Shown here: piece by piece, positions 48,867 through 60,212 of the stretch
Layout of the letters: each line of letters starts with the position of its first letter
Position numbering within the stretch: the first letter of the stretch is position 1
Source: Ceratothoa steindachneri
Lineage: Eukaryota > Arthropoda > Malacostraca > Isopoda > Cymothoidae
Assembly: GCA_963969495.1 (NCBI GenBank)
Contig: OZ018321.1
Location: forward strand, 108,949,212-109,013,211
Length of the DNA: 64,000 nucleotides
Reading direction: 5' to 3'
Notes under the pieces: generated by a model
The model's database searches: none
Seen by the model: the letters and a program-made list of their open reading frames with translations, nothing else
Told to the model about the DNA's origin: nothing
Position numbers and translations under genes: made by a program

Positions 48867-49658
48867 CACTTACGTACACCAAACATACACTAATGAAAAT
48901 TGACCTCTTACCCCGTCCATCCCACCTTCTTAAGCGAGACGAAGCTTACGAAATCACGTCGAGCCCCTCGCGAACAATCCCACGAGCGCCCTAAACCCCT
49001 CGAAACGCTGGCGGCGCAATTGCGCAACCGCGTTCGCTCGCATCTCGCATGGACGGAATACGGGCAGATTAAATAAACTCGGGCGCACCAAATAAATATA
49101 AACGGACACCATAATTTGGCAGTTCGATATTTGGTGCAATATTATGCCCAGGTTTGATTTAGTAAAATGCCTCCTTTTCCTCAACGAAGCTTTTAACAAA
49201 GACAATCAACAGCACAGGCAATCTAGTTGTCTAGCATACATATGACCAAAATCCTCGATGTGGCAACGAATGGAGATAATATGGCAGCTAAGCAAGGATC
49301 GCATTTCCCGAAGGAACGACATATGAAGGGCGAAAGGAGGACTGAGAAGCACGAGTTTAACCTTGGGAGGGTGACTGTGTCGTGGTGGTGATGGGTGAGA
49401 GGACTCATTCAAGGAGCAATTTCGTTAGCATTTCTCTCCCCTCGGGAGGCATGTTTGTGCTGTCCTTGTCTGTCGTCAGATTAACAAGAAAATATTTTAA
49501 CCCTTTGCTTCGATAAGAGAGCACGCACACTTGCATATCATTTATAGTTTTAATAAAGCCATTTATTTCTTAGTGGGGACCCAAACCACGGGGCTATTTA
49601 CAGCCGATGGCAGCGACCGTGAAATAAACCTGGATCGGGACTCGGCCTAACTTCGGTC
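48867..49658. other. No gene seen
   Basis: Weak short frames. No family recognised. Confidence 0.65.
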
Positions 49659-49752
49659 GGTAAATATGTAGATTATAGGCGCGAACGATGGGACGTACTA
49701 TTTCGTCTGTGTTCCAAAATGTTTCACGTTTTGGGAGTAAATTTAAGGGGAC
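49659..49752. repeat. Second copy of the MITE left part
   Basis: About 94 bp with roughly three-quarters identity to 47767-47861, including TTTCGTCTGTGTTCCAAAAT and AGTAAATTTAAGGGGAC. The match stops exactly where the LINE fragment at 49753 begins. Confidence 0.7.
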
Positions 49753-49891
49753 CATGGGCGGTGTCCGCGCACGAAGCGAGAGCGGAACGCAACTCACTCA
49801 CAGTAAACTTGTCGTTGAAGGGTTCTCCGCCTCTGGAGGTAAAGTCCAGCCGGCGGCCTTCCGCGACATCACGACGTGCATTGAATGCTAG
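49753..49891 (-). mobile_element. Internal fragment of the I-like LINE (G, RT N-terminal region)
   Basis: 139 bp matching about 58504-58643 of copy D in the opposite direction. It encodes FNARRDVAEGRRLDFTSRGG, then FTVSELRSALASCADTAHG. It has neither a 5' end nor a 3' end or A-tail. Its identity to copy D is very high despite the fragment's size, so it is young. Confidence 0.9.
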
Positions 49892-50149
49892 ATAAAATAA
49901 AAAAAGCAACTATACTTAAATTTTAATAAATTTTCTGAACTTCACCAATTGTTATTCATTTTCTTTTAAAACATTATAAAGCATTGGATAATCATATTTA
50001 TTTTTTCTGAACTAAACTATTTTGTTTTTTCAAACTCTAAAGAAATTCTTAGAATTTACCCTGATAAAAATTTAAAATATACTTGTCATAAGCAAACTAA
50101 GATGAGATTATTATTCAAATACTCAAAAAAATCCCGTTCTTAAATTATA

Positions 50150-51140
50150 GTTATTGATGATGATGATTAGGTCTTTTTGTCAAGAATAAATTCCAGCGTT
50201 TCTTTAACTGCTGTTCCAATGAATTAATCCGTGAAAAAGTATCTAGGTGAAATTTTCCATCTCTTCAAAATGCACATTGACTATATAGAATGGCAAAGTA
50301 GCTGTTTTAAAGCTTTGTATATCCTCACCTTGTCTCTCTCTAAATCCTTCAGCATGTTATCCACAGTTAGGTGCCAAAGGGACTCCTGTTTTCTTTATAT
50401 TAATTTCAGCTTTAAATCCTTAAGGATATTGGCAATTTCTGGTAAAGAAGCCTTTTGCGATTCCACTTTTAGGATGTAATCAAAGAATAAGAAACTCTAA
50501 TTGTGTACAAAATACAGAAGTGGCTCGGAACATGGATTTTCGAGAAAAAGGTCTAAGTATTATTTGTGAGACAAAAATAATACTTTTAAAGGCTGAAATA
50601 GTCGAATCATTTTTTCAGTGGCTGGCCTCAAAGATAACCACCTGGTCTTGCTGTATCCTAACATCTGTTGAAACTCTACGTTGACAGAATTACAAATATA
50701 ATTGTAGTTCTTTACCTACGAATGTATATATGTAAGAGAATGAGTAGATTTTTACAACCACAACTTCTATATCAATAGGCAAGCCATCACATGAACTCTT
50801 CAAAGCGTTATTTAAAATATGGGCTGGAAAATTGACATCAATTAACTTTCTATCTAAGCTTTTCTGGAAAAAATTAGTTTTTCCCCTCTTGATATCCCCC
50901 AAAGTTCAGATTTGTATGGTAAGCACATAGTGCCTGTAATTTATTGAACAAACTACGAGAATCTAAAGTTTTCTGGATTAAATTAAATATTATTTCCGAT
51001 GTCTCACTACTAAACTTTCCACTTCTAATACTTTACATTAACTCCATTAATGGGCAAAAAATACCTAACCAATAAAATGCACCCTTTTACATTACCATGG
51101 TTGGAACAATCACTAAAAATTGTTACGCAGTTAGCATCGT
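50150..51140 (-). pseudogene. hAT transposase relic (ZMYM-like type)
   Basis: The best block, at 50690-50902, reads SLDRKLIDVNFPAHILNNAL, KSSCDGLPIDIEVVVVKIYS, FSYIYTFVGKELQLYL, a conserved core segment of one hAT transposase group. Around it in the same direction are colinear weak blocks with stops. Flanked on both sides by unrelated short I-like LINE fragments. Inactive. Confidence 0.7.
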
Positions 51141-51253
51141 CTAATGAGTAATGTCTTTAGGACATCAGACTGAAAAACATAAAATTGCTGCATTTTGGGT
51201 TGGGCGCAAGATTTGTTTTTCTTTTTTATTGTAGCATTTTCTTATCAGTTTCG

Positions 51254-51380
51254 AAGTGGCGACAAATAACCAACGGTGGTACCCTCCAGGGTGGCGTTCT
51301 GGGCAGAACCAGGGGCGCCACCAGCCCGAGAGCTATATCTAGCTCTCGAAGGAGTTTCCTAGCCCTAAACCCAAAGGGTT
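51254..51380 (-). mobile_element. Internal fragment of the I-like LINE (H, RT-RNase H connector)
   Basis: 127 bp matching about 18022-18149 of copy B (GGTACCCTCCAGGGTGGCGT, then AGAGCTATATCTAGCTCTCG). No element end or A-tail on either side. Same direction as fragment G, but G encodes a region upstream of H while lying downstream of it here, so the two are not one interrupted copy. Confidence 0.9.
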
Positions 51381-51949
51381 GCACGAGTTGAGTCGAAGAG
51401 CCTTTTTAAGGACACCTAACAAGATTTTCTGCCACATGGATGATGGGCATGGAAATTACGACCTTTAGGAGACCTGTCACTAGGCCATCAAGCTTTGCTT
51501 TGTGATTCTCAAGGAGAAATGGGTATGGCATATACTGTTCGATTGGACCGTCGATATGAACGACTACGTCTCCCTCAATCTTGGTGGAGGGGGTCTCCTC
51601 TCAACACCCTTAACCGATAAAGTTCAGGGTTGGCCAAAAAAAAACAGCCCGCCCGGGTTTTATTGGGGAAAATGCGCGTTTTCTACAATTTACTCATTTT
51701 ATATATTTTGAAGGTATTTCCTTATTTATTTTTTACCTTTTCTATCTATTTAAACCTAGTAATATTTCTGTACTCAGTTTCATTTGTATTTAGCTAGTTA
51801 CTTATAATCCTTGGAAAATGAAATAAATATAAAAATAAGATGAGGAAAAGAGGCCGATTGAAACTTTTAACATATACAGTATATACATAAGTACTGCATT
51901 AGAGAAGAGCATTTAGTTTACTTTGTGGCACTGTAGGATCAAGCTAATT
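51381..51949. other. No gene seen
   Basis: AT-rich, weak short frames. Confidence 0.6.
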
Positions 51950-52034
51950 CGATAGCACAGTGAGTCTATCATGACAAGCAAAGGAAGATACAAAGGAACT
52001 GCATGGAAGGAATGGGGAAACAACAGATGATAAA

Positions 52035-52620
52035 GGAAATAAAAAACAAAAGTGTGTACAATGTGATCAGAAAATGAGTTGAAAAATTGAGGGAAAACCT
52101 GAAACAGTGTACTGAATATGCTAAACATGTGCACTCAAAGCCAGACCCTGATGATTTACCAACTGAAATAATGAATCTATTATTGACATCTACATTTAGT
52201 CCAACTTCACCACCTTTCTAAGAAGTGGAAGCTCAATGTCAAATACTTCTACAAAATCAACCGACAGCGAGGTGCCTTCTTGCTCTATGGGTCCAAAGGA
52301 TGGACAAATTTCTTCACAAAACAACAGAAGCAGAGAAGAAACTTCTAGATCTACAGTTTGCTAGAACATTTTATGCAAACAATATTCGTTCAACGTGGCT
52401 GATAATGATCAGATGAAAAAAACTGATAATGTTTAGGGGACGCTCATACAAACCCCCTAACAGACGTGATCTTGGTGGATATTTGCTCGACGAGGTGAAT
52501 GAGGAGTGTGAGAAGGCATTAGCAACTGAATTAGAAGGGAAGAAACAATGTGACGCCTATTCAAAATAGTGGGTCAAATGTACATAATCAACCGATCATT
52601 GTAACACAGGTTACGAAAAG
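52035..52620 (+). pseudogene. hAT transposase relic (BED finger remnant and DUF659 part)
   Basis: A KCVQCDQKM piece near 52050 resembles the first half of a BED zinc finger. At 52225-52569 one frame reads VQRMDKFLHKTTEAEKKLLD, LQFARTFYANN, a TGA stop, then YKPPNRRDLGGYLLDEVNEE, CEKALATELEGKKQC, and after a +1 shift SGSNVHNQPIIVTQVTK. This is the DUF659/start-of-catalytic-core layout of hAT transposases. Broken by stops and a frameshift. Confidence 0.82.
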
Positions 52621-54084
52621 AAGACCGCTTAATATTACAGTACCATTACAGAGATTTTGATTATAAAATCTTGCCAAAACCAATACCAAGTTTATTTGTC
52701 TGTAGGACTACAGTATTCAATGTATCAATGCCAAGTTTATTTTGTCTGTAGGCCTACAGTATTCAATGAAGCAAGTTTTGTATAATTAATTAGAATACTT
52801 TTGAATATAAAATCATAACAAATACTGGATTTTCTTTTATTCCTAATATTTTATAATGTATGTACATACTGCATACTGTACAGTATAGTAATACCCTGTT
52901 GCAGTCAGAAACTTGGGACTTCAGTTTACTTAGGTATCAAACTAAAATATACACAATAGTACAATAATAATAATGGATTATAGAAGCAGAAAAGAGCTAA
53001 AAAGGGTAAAAAACCCAGGCCAGGCGGGTAAGCGGGTATCTACCCGTGCCAACCCTGTAAAATTCCCCTTTATCCCTTTTGGATCAGGCCTCTGGTAGCT
53101 ACGACTGTTCTGTCTCAGGGGCCCTTCCAAGTTTAACATTGCGTATTGTTTCCTACTTTCCCAATATAAACGGGTTTGGGGGCTTCAGCTTTACCCCCTT
53201 GAGCAGAGTTGACTTCTGGAGCTTATTCAGTTGTTTTTTAATCTAGCCTAGTATTAAAGCTGCCAATTAAAAGCAGCGATTTGCGCCCTTTGAGGCATTC
53301 GCCCGATGGGCGCTAAATAGGCAAAAACTACATCAGCGCACACCTGTTAAACACTTGTCCTGTCGAAGGGGTCGTTGAAGCCGTATGATGCAGAAGCCTT
53401 GGATTTTTCCGAAATAAAAATGGGAAACGGGTACATAAAAATAAGATTAAGGCATTTTCATTGAAGAAAGAATGAGGGCGGAGGATAACGGTGGGGGGGG
53501 GAGGAGTAGAATGATGGAAAGAATAGAAATTGGGTGGAGGGTTAATCGAGTGGCTGGCTGCATTCCCGATTCGGGTCGAACTTGCGTCGGTTGTACTATA
53601 TTGTAGCGAGCTGTGGTACCTGTGGTATGCCGAAATAAAATAATCCTAGCATAGCCTATTTTTTTTTTAAATAAGACTAAAAATAAAACAAAAGAAAAAA
53701 AGCCAAAATAGACCAACAAGCCAAAACCTGAGGAAAAAATGACCAACGGTACGGGTCATGTGCCAGATGGGAGCTCCATCTCGCTCCGCGGCCTGAGGGA
53801 GCAACCAACAAATTAATTCCAGATCTTTCCCATCGTTCCATATTCAATAGTTACAAGACCCGAGGCATAAAAGCGTCATTTTATATGTTAAGCATACACA
53901 AAATCTTATCCGGTTTTGTCAAATGTAATTCATGCTTTACCCAACATTCACACTTCCACATTGCATTAAGTGAACAGTTCTCCATCTACTTGATTTGCTC
54001 AAAGTTCATATAAGGATTGCCAGGTCTAGCTTAATAGTGATTACGCGAAAGACAGGATTGTGTTAAAATTTTCTCTGCTGCATA
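52621..54084. other. No gene seen
   Basis: AT-rich. A near-duplicate of about 45 bases (CAAGTTTATTTGTCTGTAGG, then CTACAGTATTCAATG) occurs at about 52687-52727 and 52731-52775. No protein signature. Confidence 0.6.
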
Positions 54085-54213
54085 GGTGATCGTGCCTTCT
54101 CTGTAGTTGCCCCGAAGTTATTGAATGATTAGCCTCCTGGCATACGCCTCTCTTTCCCGCCCGCTTTCAATGAGGCTCTGAAAACCCCTCTTCTGTCAGG
54201 CCTTTTCCTAGCC
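54085..54213 (+). pseudogene. CR1/L2-type LINE C-terminal fragment
   Basis: One frame reads GDRAFSVVAPKLLND, a TAG stop, PPGIRLSFPPAFNEALKTPL, LSGLFLA. The GDRxFSVxAPxLWNxLPxxIR...F...LKTxLF block is the standard C-terminal signature of CR1/L2-like LINEs. Only this end was found. Confidence 0.75.
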
Positions 54214-54717
54214 GATGGACGGGCCGCCCTGCGAAGGCTTCAAAGTCTTCATTATTAAATTTTAATTTTGCGCATTTTTTCATTCACCCTATGAACCTGT
54301 TGGTTCCGTGTCACTATACCTCCCGCAACGAATCTACCACCGTTAGACCCCGTAAGGGGCGCGGCGATTTGCCACTCTGGCCGCCGTGCTGACGGGATCC
54401 AGCGCTCCGTCCGGCCCCAGCATAGCCTCTCTTCCTTCCTTCAAAACACTTGTTTCCTCTCTTTTCACACAACCTCTCCCACAACTTTCTCTGGTCAGCC
54501 TCTAATTTCACAGGGTAGATGCTGACCTTCCTTTCAGCCAACCGTCCGCATCGGGGCTGAGGGGGTGGGGGACAATGTTCCCTAACCCCTGAGCTCCGGT
54601 CTGGGGTGGCTGGTTTTTAACTACCTGCTTCATCCCCACCCATACCTTCCTCACATCCCTTTTCCTCTCCTCTTCACAATCTATTAATTTTTACGCCGTG
54701 TCCAAGGTGGAGCCGCC

Positions 54718-57294
54718 ATGCCGATGGACTGCCAGGCCACCAGGCGGGAGAGGTGGTCCCAAATGGCGGCGCCTGGCTCTGCCGGGCTTGTAAGCACCTC
54801 TCGCAGTGCGGGCTACTGCGAGAGGTGTGCGCGATTGCATCCCGTGTTTAAAAAAGGGTCACCATGCCCAATGATGATAAAAAAAACAAACCCAACCCTC
54901 AACTTCCCCTGTTCCATCGACGGAGCCGCCCTCAGCAGCTCCAGCAAAAAAATGGAGGTTCCCCCCCCTGTGCTTGCACAGGGGACCCTCCATATTTCTC
55001 TAACCGGAGAGGAGGCTTACTCCTCTCCTTCGCCTACGGGTGCAGGGGACTCCCCCTCACCCCCTTCTCTGGAGGTGCTTTCGGGCACCTCCCTTTTCCC
55101 AGCGGCAGTCCCCTCTTTTCTTTCCAAGGGGACTGCCAAGAAAGCCAGCAGGCAGCCCTTAGCCAGCCGCTCCCCATCAAAGCGGCTCGGTAGGGCAAAC
55201 CCCCTTAGGGGGGAGAGGGAAGCCAGGCCCCTTCGGTCGCTTCCCTCAAAAGACCTGCTGGCAAGAATTTTAAACCTTGCTGGGGTCAAGGCCTGTGCCT
55301 CCCCACACAAGACTGGCGACACTGCCAAGGGGACCTGCGATGTCCTGGGAGGGGATGGCCAACTGGAGGCCCCTCCTGTGATAAACATGGTCCTTGAGGA
55401 GACCCAGCCTCAGACGGTAGGGCCTTCCATGGGGGGGAATTCGGGCTCGGCGCCAAGCACCGAACCCGAATCCGCCCCTATGCAAGGTCCTCCTCAAATG
55501 GCTGAGGGCTCCGAGGCAGTAAAAGGAGGGGAGGGATATCCTCCGACAGGTGCCCCCACGACAACCAGGACCTTCTCCATTTCGGAGAGGGACCTGGCTG
55601 AGGCCGGTCCATCTGGCCTGGGGGCTTCTGCCGGCGGAGGTGAAAAGCGGGTTCATTCCTCGCCCTCCTCTCCAAAAAAGAAAAAGACAAAAAAGACTCG
55701 GGGCTCCTCTCCATCCGCGGGGGCTGCGGGGACGGATGGGTCTGCTGCCACTTTGGTAGGCGACCAGGCCAAGATCGGCACATCCGGCCCCTCTACCCCC
55801 TCGTGTGCAGAGCCCCTGACCAAGACTAACACCAAAAGTGCACAGGGCGGAGCCTCGATGACATCGGGGCCCCTCATTCAGAGGTTACCTGGCGTTTTCG
55901 AGCCCGCTGGCTTCAAACGCTTCCTCGTTATTCGCTCCACTGATGGCACCATGTTGTCCAAGGGCAACATGATCCATCAGAGGAGAGGATTAGCTAGTGC
56001 AATTGGTAGAGAGCCGAAGGTGACCCGTTTCTCGGACGGGAGCCTTCTGGCGAATGCGGCGAATCCCGCCGAGGCGGCCAAGATAAGTGCTCTTCGGACA
56101 CTTCATGGCACCCCGGTGAGTGTGACGCCGCACTCTACCATGAACTTTGTAAAAGGAGTAGTTTATGCGAGGGAACTCGTTGACTACTCCATTGAGGACA
56201 TCACCCTAGAGCTGGCCGACCATGGGGCGGTCAAGGTCGAACGTGTGATGAGAAAACAGGGAGGGGCTTCGAGACCCAGCCCTACACTCTTCGTCACGTT
56301 CGACTGTGACAAGCTCCCTGAGTCGGTGCGTGCCGGTTGGTACCGCTACCGCGTGAAGGCATTCGTGCCACTGCCGCGGCGGTGCTATTACTGTCACCGC
56401 TTCGGCCATACGAATCGCTCATGTAGACGTCCAAAGTCGGGGTCACCCGAAGTCTGTGTAAATTGCTCCAAGGTCGCACACGATAAGTCCAAATCGTGTG
56501 TGGCCAAGTGTGTCAATTGCGGAGAGCCGCACCCTGCTTCTTCGAAGCAATGTGGTGCATATCTCCTGGAGAAAGAAATCCTGGCCGTTTAGGCCCAGGA
56601 TAGACTCTCATTCCGCGAGGCTAAGGACTTGGTCCTGGCGCGCCCAGCTCTGCCTGGGACGTCATATGCCTCAGTAGTTCGAAAGGCACCCTCTGCTCCT
56701 GGCCCATCCAGGCCAACGAGCACGGTTGTTTCCGCGCCCATTCGGAGCCCTTCTGCAGGCTCTACCCAACCCGGGCGCTCCCCTGGTAAAGCTGGCGGCA
56801 AAAAGGGTTCATACCCAGCCCCGGCTAAAACCAGGGCTCCCCCCTCTTTCCCCAGCGTGACCGTTTCCCGCAAGGCGAAACGGCCACGCGCCTCCACCGA
56901 GTCGTTAGACTCACAGGAGGCAACACCCCTGAAGATGGTCGCTAGGCCATCTACAGGGGTTCCTAAAGCTGTCCCCCGAAAGGAGGACAGCAACAAAGGA
57001 GCTTCGGCTCCTTCGCCCACGCCCCGAGGTGGAGCGAGTGGCTCGGAGACGGTGGTTCCTCGAAAAGAGGCCCCCCCGCCTCCGAAGCCGCAGCGCCCGC
57101 CTAAGGTTTCGAGGCGGAGGGAGGAAAAGACTCGCATGGCGAGCCCAACCTCCCCCAATAAGTCCTCGAAGGCGACAGCGCCTCCAGCGCTTTGTCCGGC
57201 CAACAGCGCCCGGGGTTCTGCCCCCGGGAAGCGTACGGCCATTCCCGTGAGGGTCTTCAATTCGAGGAGGGCCCCCGCGTCTCCTCCGAGCTAG
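54718..57294 (+). pseudogene. ORF1 of copy D (gag-like, three CCHC knuckles), one nonsense codon
   Basis: One frame of about 858 codons if the TAG at 56590-56592 is ignored. Copy C has a Gln codon there, so it is a nonsense mutation. Codons before about 54864 are probably 5'UTR: the family start MPND lies at 54864 in another frame, so a small indel in the A-rich stretch near 54880-54900 is likely. Features: Pro/Ser-rich N-terminal third, a basic PSSPKKKKTKKTRG patch, a GVFEPAGFKRFLVIRSTDGT segment, knuckles CYYCHRFGHTNRSC, CVNCSKVAHDKSKSC and CVNCGEPHPASSKQC at codons of about 555-612, and a basic Pro-rich tail. Role: RNA binding and particle formation for retrotransposition. Confidence 0.9.
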
Positions 57295-59209
57295 GCCTGG
57301 AGGGTATATTCCTTCAATGGAATTTCCGTGGACTCCGGGCCAACTGGGAGGAGCTGCGGAGGCTCGCCTCGTCCCGTTCCCCGTTAGCTATTTTTTTGCA
57401 GGAGACCATGCTAGGCGCGTGCCCCCTGCCTGCCCTCCCGGGGTATAAGGGTCTTGCGACCCCACCACCGCGGGATGGCCGGGCTGGGGGATGCGCGGTT
57501 TACACCCGGCATGATGTCTCCGTTCTTCCTTTCTCTTTAGATACCTCCTTTCAGGCAGTGGCTGTGCAGCTACACCTGGATAGGAGGTATACTATCATTT
57601 CTGCGTACATTCCACCGTCAGCTGACTTCGACGCGGGGGACTTCCGCCGCGTCGTGGCACGGTTGCCGAGGCCCTATCTCTTGCTTGGAGATCTGAACGG
57701 CAGGCATCCTCTCTGGGCAGATTACTCCATAAATCCCAGGGGACAAGTCCTTGCCGATCTGATCGAAGAGCTTGAGATGGGTGTCCTAAACGTGGATGAG
57801 TTTACGCATCACTGTCCGAGAACCGCTTCATTTTCTTGCCTTGACCTATCTTTGTGCTCTTCGGATGCACAGCCTGATTTTGATTGGGGGGTGGTCGATG
57901 ACCTCCATGGTAGTGATCACTTTCCAATTCAAATATCCTTTTCAGGGCAACTGCCGCCTGAGAGACCACCTCGGTGGTGCTTGGCGCGGGCGCGGTGGCC
58001 TGCATTTCAGGAAATGACTGAATTCTCTATCTCAGTCGAGGAGTTTAGGTCGGTAGATGAGGCCGTTGAGTTCTTCTCCGGCAACCTCATCGCCGTGGGC
58101 CTGACTACTATTCCTAGGACGTCTGGCCGTTTTGCACGCCGACCACTCCCATGGTGGTCGGCCGAGTGTGAGACGGCCCTCAAACAGAAGCGTTATGCCT
58201 ACATGCGCTATAAGCGCCGCCCAAACGATTTCACTGTCGCTGAATTTCGTCGGGCTAGGGCTAGGTTCCGGTATATTTCGAAGCACGCCCGCCGCTCTTC
58301 TTGGCGGGCATACGTGTCTTCACTTAACGGGAAGACCCCTTTAGCTGAGGTGTGGAAGCGAGTCAAAAGGATTCGGGGCAAGTTCTCGCAGGACCCCCCT
58401 CCCGTTCTCCAGGAGAATGGGACCGCAATCTCGGACCCCGCGTCCGTGGCGGAATCCTTAGCGACCGCTTTCTCCGCATTCTCTAGCCGTGATGCTGCTC
58501 CGCCAGCATTCAATGCACGTCGTGATGTCGCGGAAGGCCGCCGGCTGGACTTTACCTCCAGAGGCGGAGAACCCTTCAACGACAAGTTTACTGTGAGTGA
58601 GTTGCGTTCCGCTCTCGCTTCGTGCGCGGACACCGCCCATGGTCCGGACGATGTCCCCTACGCCATGCTTCGACACCTGGGTGAGCGAGGCATGGCCTTT
58701 CTGTTAGATATGTTCAACAGGATCTGGGTGGAAGGTCTTCTCCCAGACTCCTGGCGAATCGCTACTGTGCTCGCCTTTCGCAAGCCGGGGAGAGATCACT
58801 CTACTCCGACCGGTTTCCGCCCAATCTCTCTAACCTCTTGCGTGTGCAAGTTGATGGAGAAATTGGTAAATGTTAGATTAGCCTATTTCCTGGACAGCGG
58901 AGGCCATCTGTCTTCTGCACAGTGCGGCTTCCGTAAGTTTCACTCCACGTCGGATGCTCTGCTCCGACTGGAAAATGCCGTCTGCGAGGCTTTCCTTCGT
59001 AGACAGCACTACGCCACGGTGTTTTTTGATCTGGAGAAGGCCTATGATACCGCATGGCGATACGGTATCATGGAGACTCTCCACACGATGGGGGCGAGGG
59101 GACGCCTACCAATGTTTATATCTGAATTTTTGCGAGATCGTCGATTCCGCGTACGGGTGGGGGGAGCCCTCTCTGCCCCAAAGGAGCAGGAAGAGGGTGT
59201 CCCGCAGGG
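57192..59209 (+). pseudogene. ORF2 of copy D (AP endonuclease and RT), cut at RT motif B
   Basis: Open for 673 codons and undamaged until truncated. The endonuclease (about codons 36-260) has LQWNFRGLR, QETMLG, AYIPPSADFD, LLLGDLNGRHPLW and LHGSDHFPIQ, so all expected catalytic positions (Asn, Glu, Asp-x-Asn, Ser-Asp-His) are present. RT has ADTAHGPDDVPYAML, GFRPISLTSCVCKLMEKL, SAQCGFRKFHSTSDALL, FFDLEKAYDTAW, then EEGVPQG and a run of Phe codons from the inserted A-tail. It overlaps the end of ORF1 by 103 bases in the -1 frame. The YVDD box, RNase H and C-terminal finger are lost. Confidence 0.93.
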
Positions 59210-59861
59210 TTTTTTTTTTTTTTTTTTTTTATAGAGCCCATCTGGCAACTACCCACTTGGGCATAAGTCGCCGAAAAACACGACAGCCTAGAATTAGGCT
59301 ACTTTAAAGTTAAAATATGAAAACTTAACAATCAATATAAATTTGAAAAACTTAACAATCGAAGCAATCTCCGGCAGCGGGGGGAGGTCCCCCTCACCCC
59401 GGTGCAGGAGAGTGCAATCTAAAACAAAACAATAACAAAAAAAGGAACCTTAAATAAAGGGGAGAAGGCCGGCCTCCCCCAAAAAGTCAATAAGTCCACC
59501 AGTCATGGTGCACGCACTCGTCCCGAGTACAAGGGACAGGCGGTAGCAACCCCGCCCATCCCGGTACCGAGACAGGTATCGTGCGCGAAGATCACCCAGA
59601 CTGGGACATTCGACAAGAATATGCCGAACAGTCTGGGGGACGACGCAGTCGTTGCAATAGGGCACATGCGAGCGCTCCACCAAGTAACGATGCGTCACAC
59701 GAGTGTGTCCGATTCGAAGACGACAGAAAGCAACCTGAAGCCGCCGCGGCATTGGGGGATAGGTCCATGGGAACAGTCGCGGCGCAATGGCACGCAACTT
59801 TAAGTTCCCCTCGACCGTCTCCCATCTTCTTTGCCAAGCAGTCCGAAGAGCTGCCCGTATT
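59210..59861 (-). mobile_element. I-like LINE copy E, 3' end only, inserted into copy D
   Basis: T-run 59210-59231 (A-tail in sense), the 3' stem-loop, GCCTAG/CTAGGC hairpin, 3'UTR, and the last part of ORF2. The protein end at 59450-59797 reads RLFPWTYPPMPRRLQVAFCR, LRIGHTRVTHRY, CNDCVVPQTVRHILVECPSL (the C-x2-C...H-x4-C finger), and is intact. In the sense direction the copy begins directly after the CCTAA/TTAGG array: its 5' part is replaced by the array at the bases ATTCCT. Confidence 0.93.
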
Positions 59862-60212
59862 CCTAACCTAACCTAACCTAACCTAACCTAACCTAACCTA
59901 ACCTAACCTAACCTAACCTAACCTAACCTAACCTAACCTAACCTAACCTAACCTAACCTAACCTAACCTAACCTAACCTAACCTAACCTAACCTAACCTA
60001 ACCTAACCTAACCTAACCTAACCTAACCTAACCTAACCTAACCTAACCTAACCTAACCTAACCTAACCTAACCTAACCTAACCTAACCTAACCTAACCTA
60101 ACCTAACCTAACCTAACCTAACCTAACCTAACCTAACCTAACCTAACCTAACCTAACCTAACCTAACCTAACCTAACCTAACCTAACCTAACCTAACCTA
60201 ACCTAACCTAAC
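59862..60212. repeat. Interstitial telomeric repeat (CCTAA)n / (TTAGG)n
   Basis: About 70 uninterrupted copies of CCTAA, that is TTAGG on the minus strand, the canonical arthropod telomere repeat. No substitution was seen in the whole array. Flanked on the left by copy E at a CCT microhomology and on the right by unique DNA at ACCAGGG. Because single-copy-looking DNA continues on both sides, it is interstitial. Confidence 0.97.

Larger units (their letters stand above)
54347..59209 (+). mobile_element. I-like non-LTR retrotransposon copy D, 3' part lost
   Basis: Starts at the family 5' end (ACCCCGTAAGGGGC), then 5'UTR, ORF1 and ORF2. It is the best-preserved 5' two-thirds in the window. It stops inside the RT motif B codons (GVPQG) at the A-tail of an oppositely oriented copy of the same family (copy E). 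The rest of RT, RNase H and the 3'UTR are not found after that insertion, where they would be expected. Confidence 0.94.

Noticed and set aside
48026..48903. Long open frames on both strands (over 280 codons)
   Set aside because: They consist of AT-repeat codons (YIYIYI) and polypurine/polypyrimidine codons (SLSPPS, EREGGE). They are compositional artefacts, open on both strands at once.
54347..59861. Copies D and E as one insertion inverted by twin priming
   Set aside because: In twin priming the A-tail is at the outer end; here the A-tail of E lies between the two segments, so they are two insertions.
59862..60212. A true chromosome end
   Set aside because: Non-telomeric sequence continues for nearly 4 kb to the right, so the array is interstitial (barring an assembly join).
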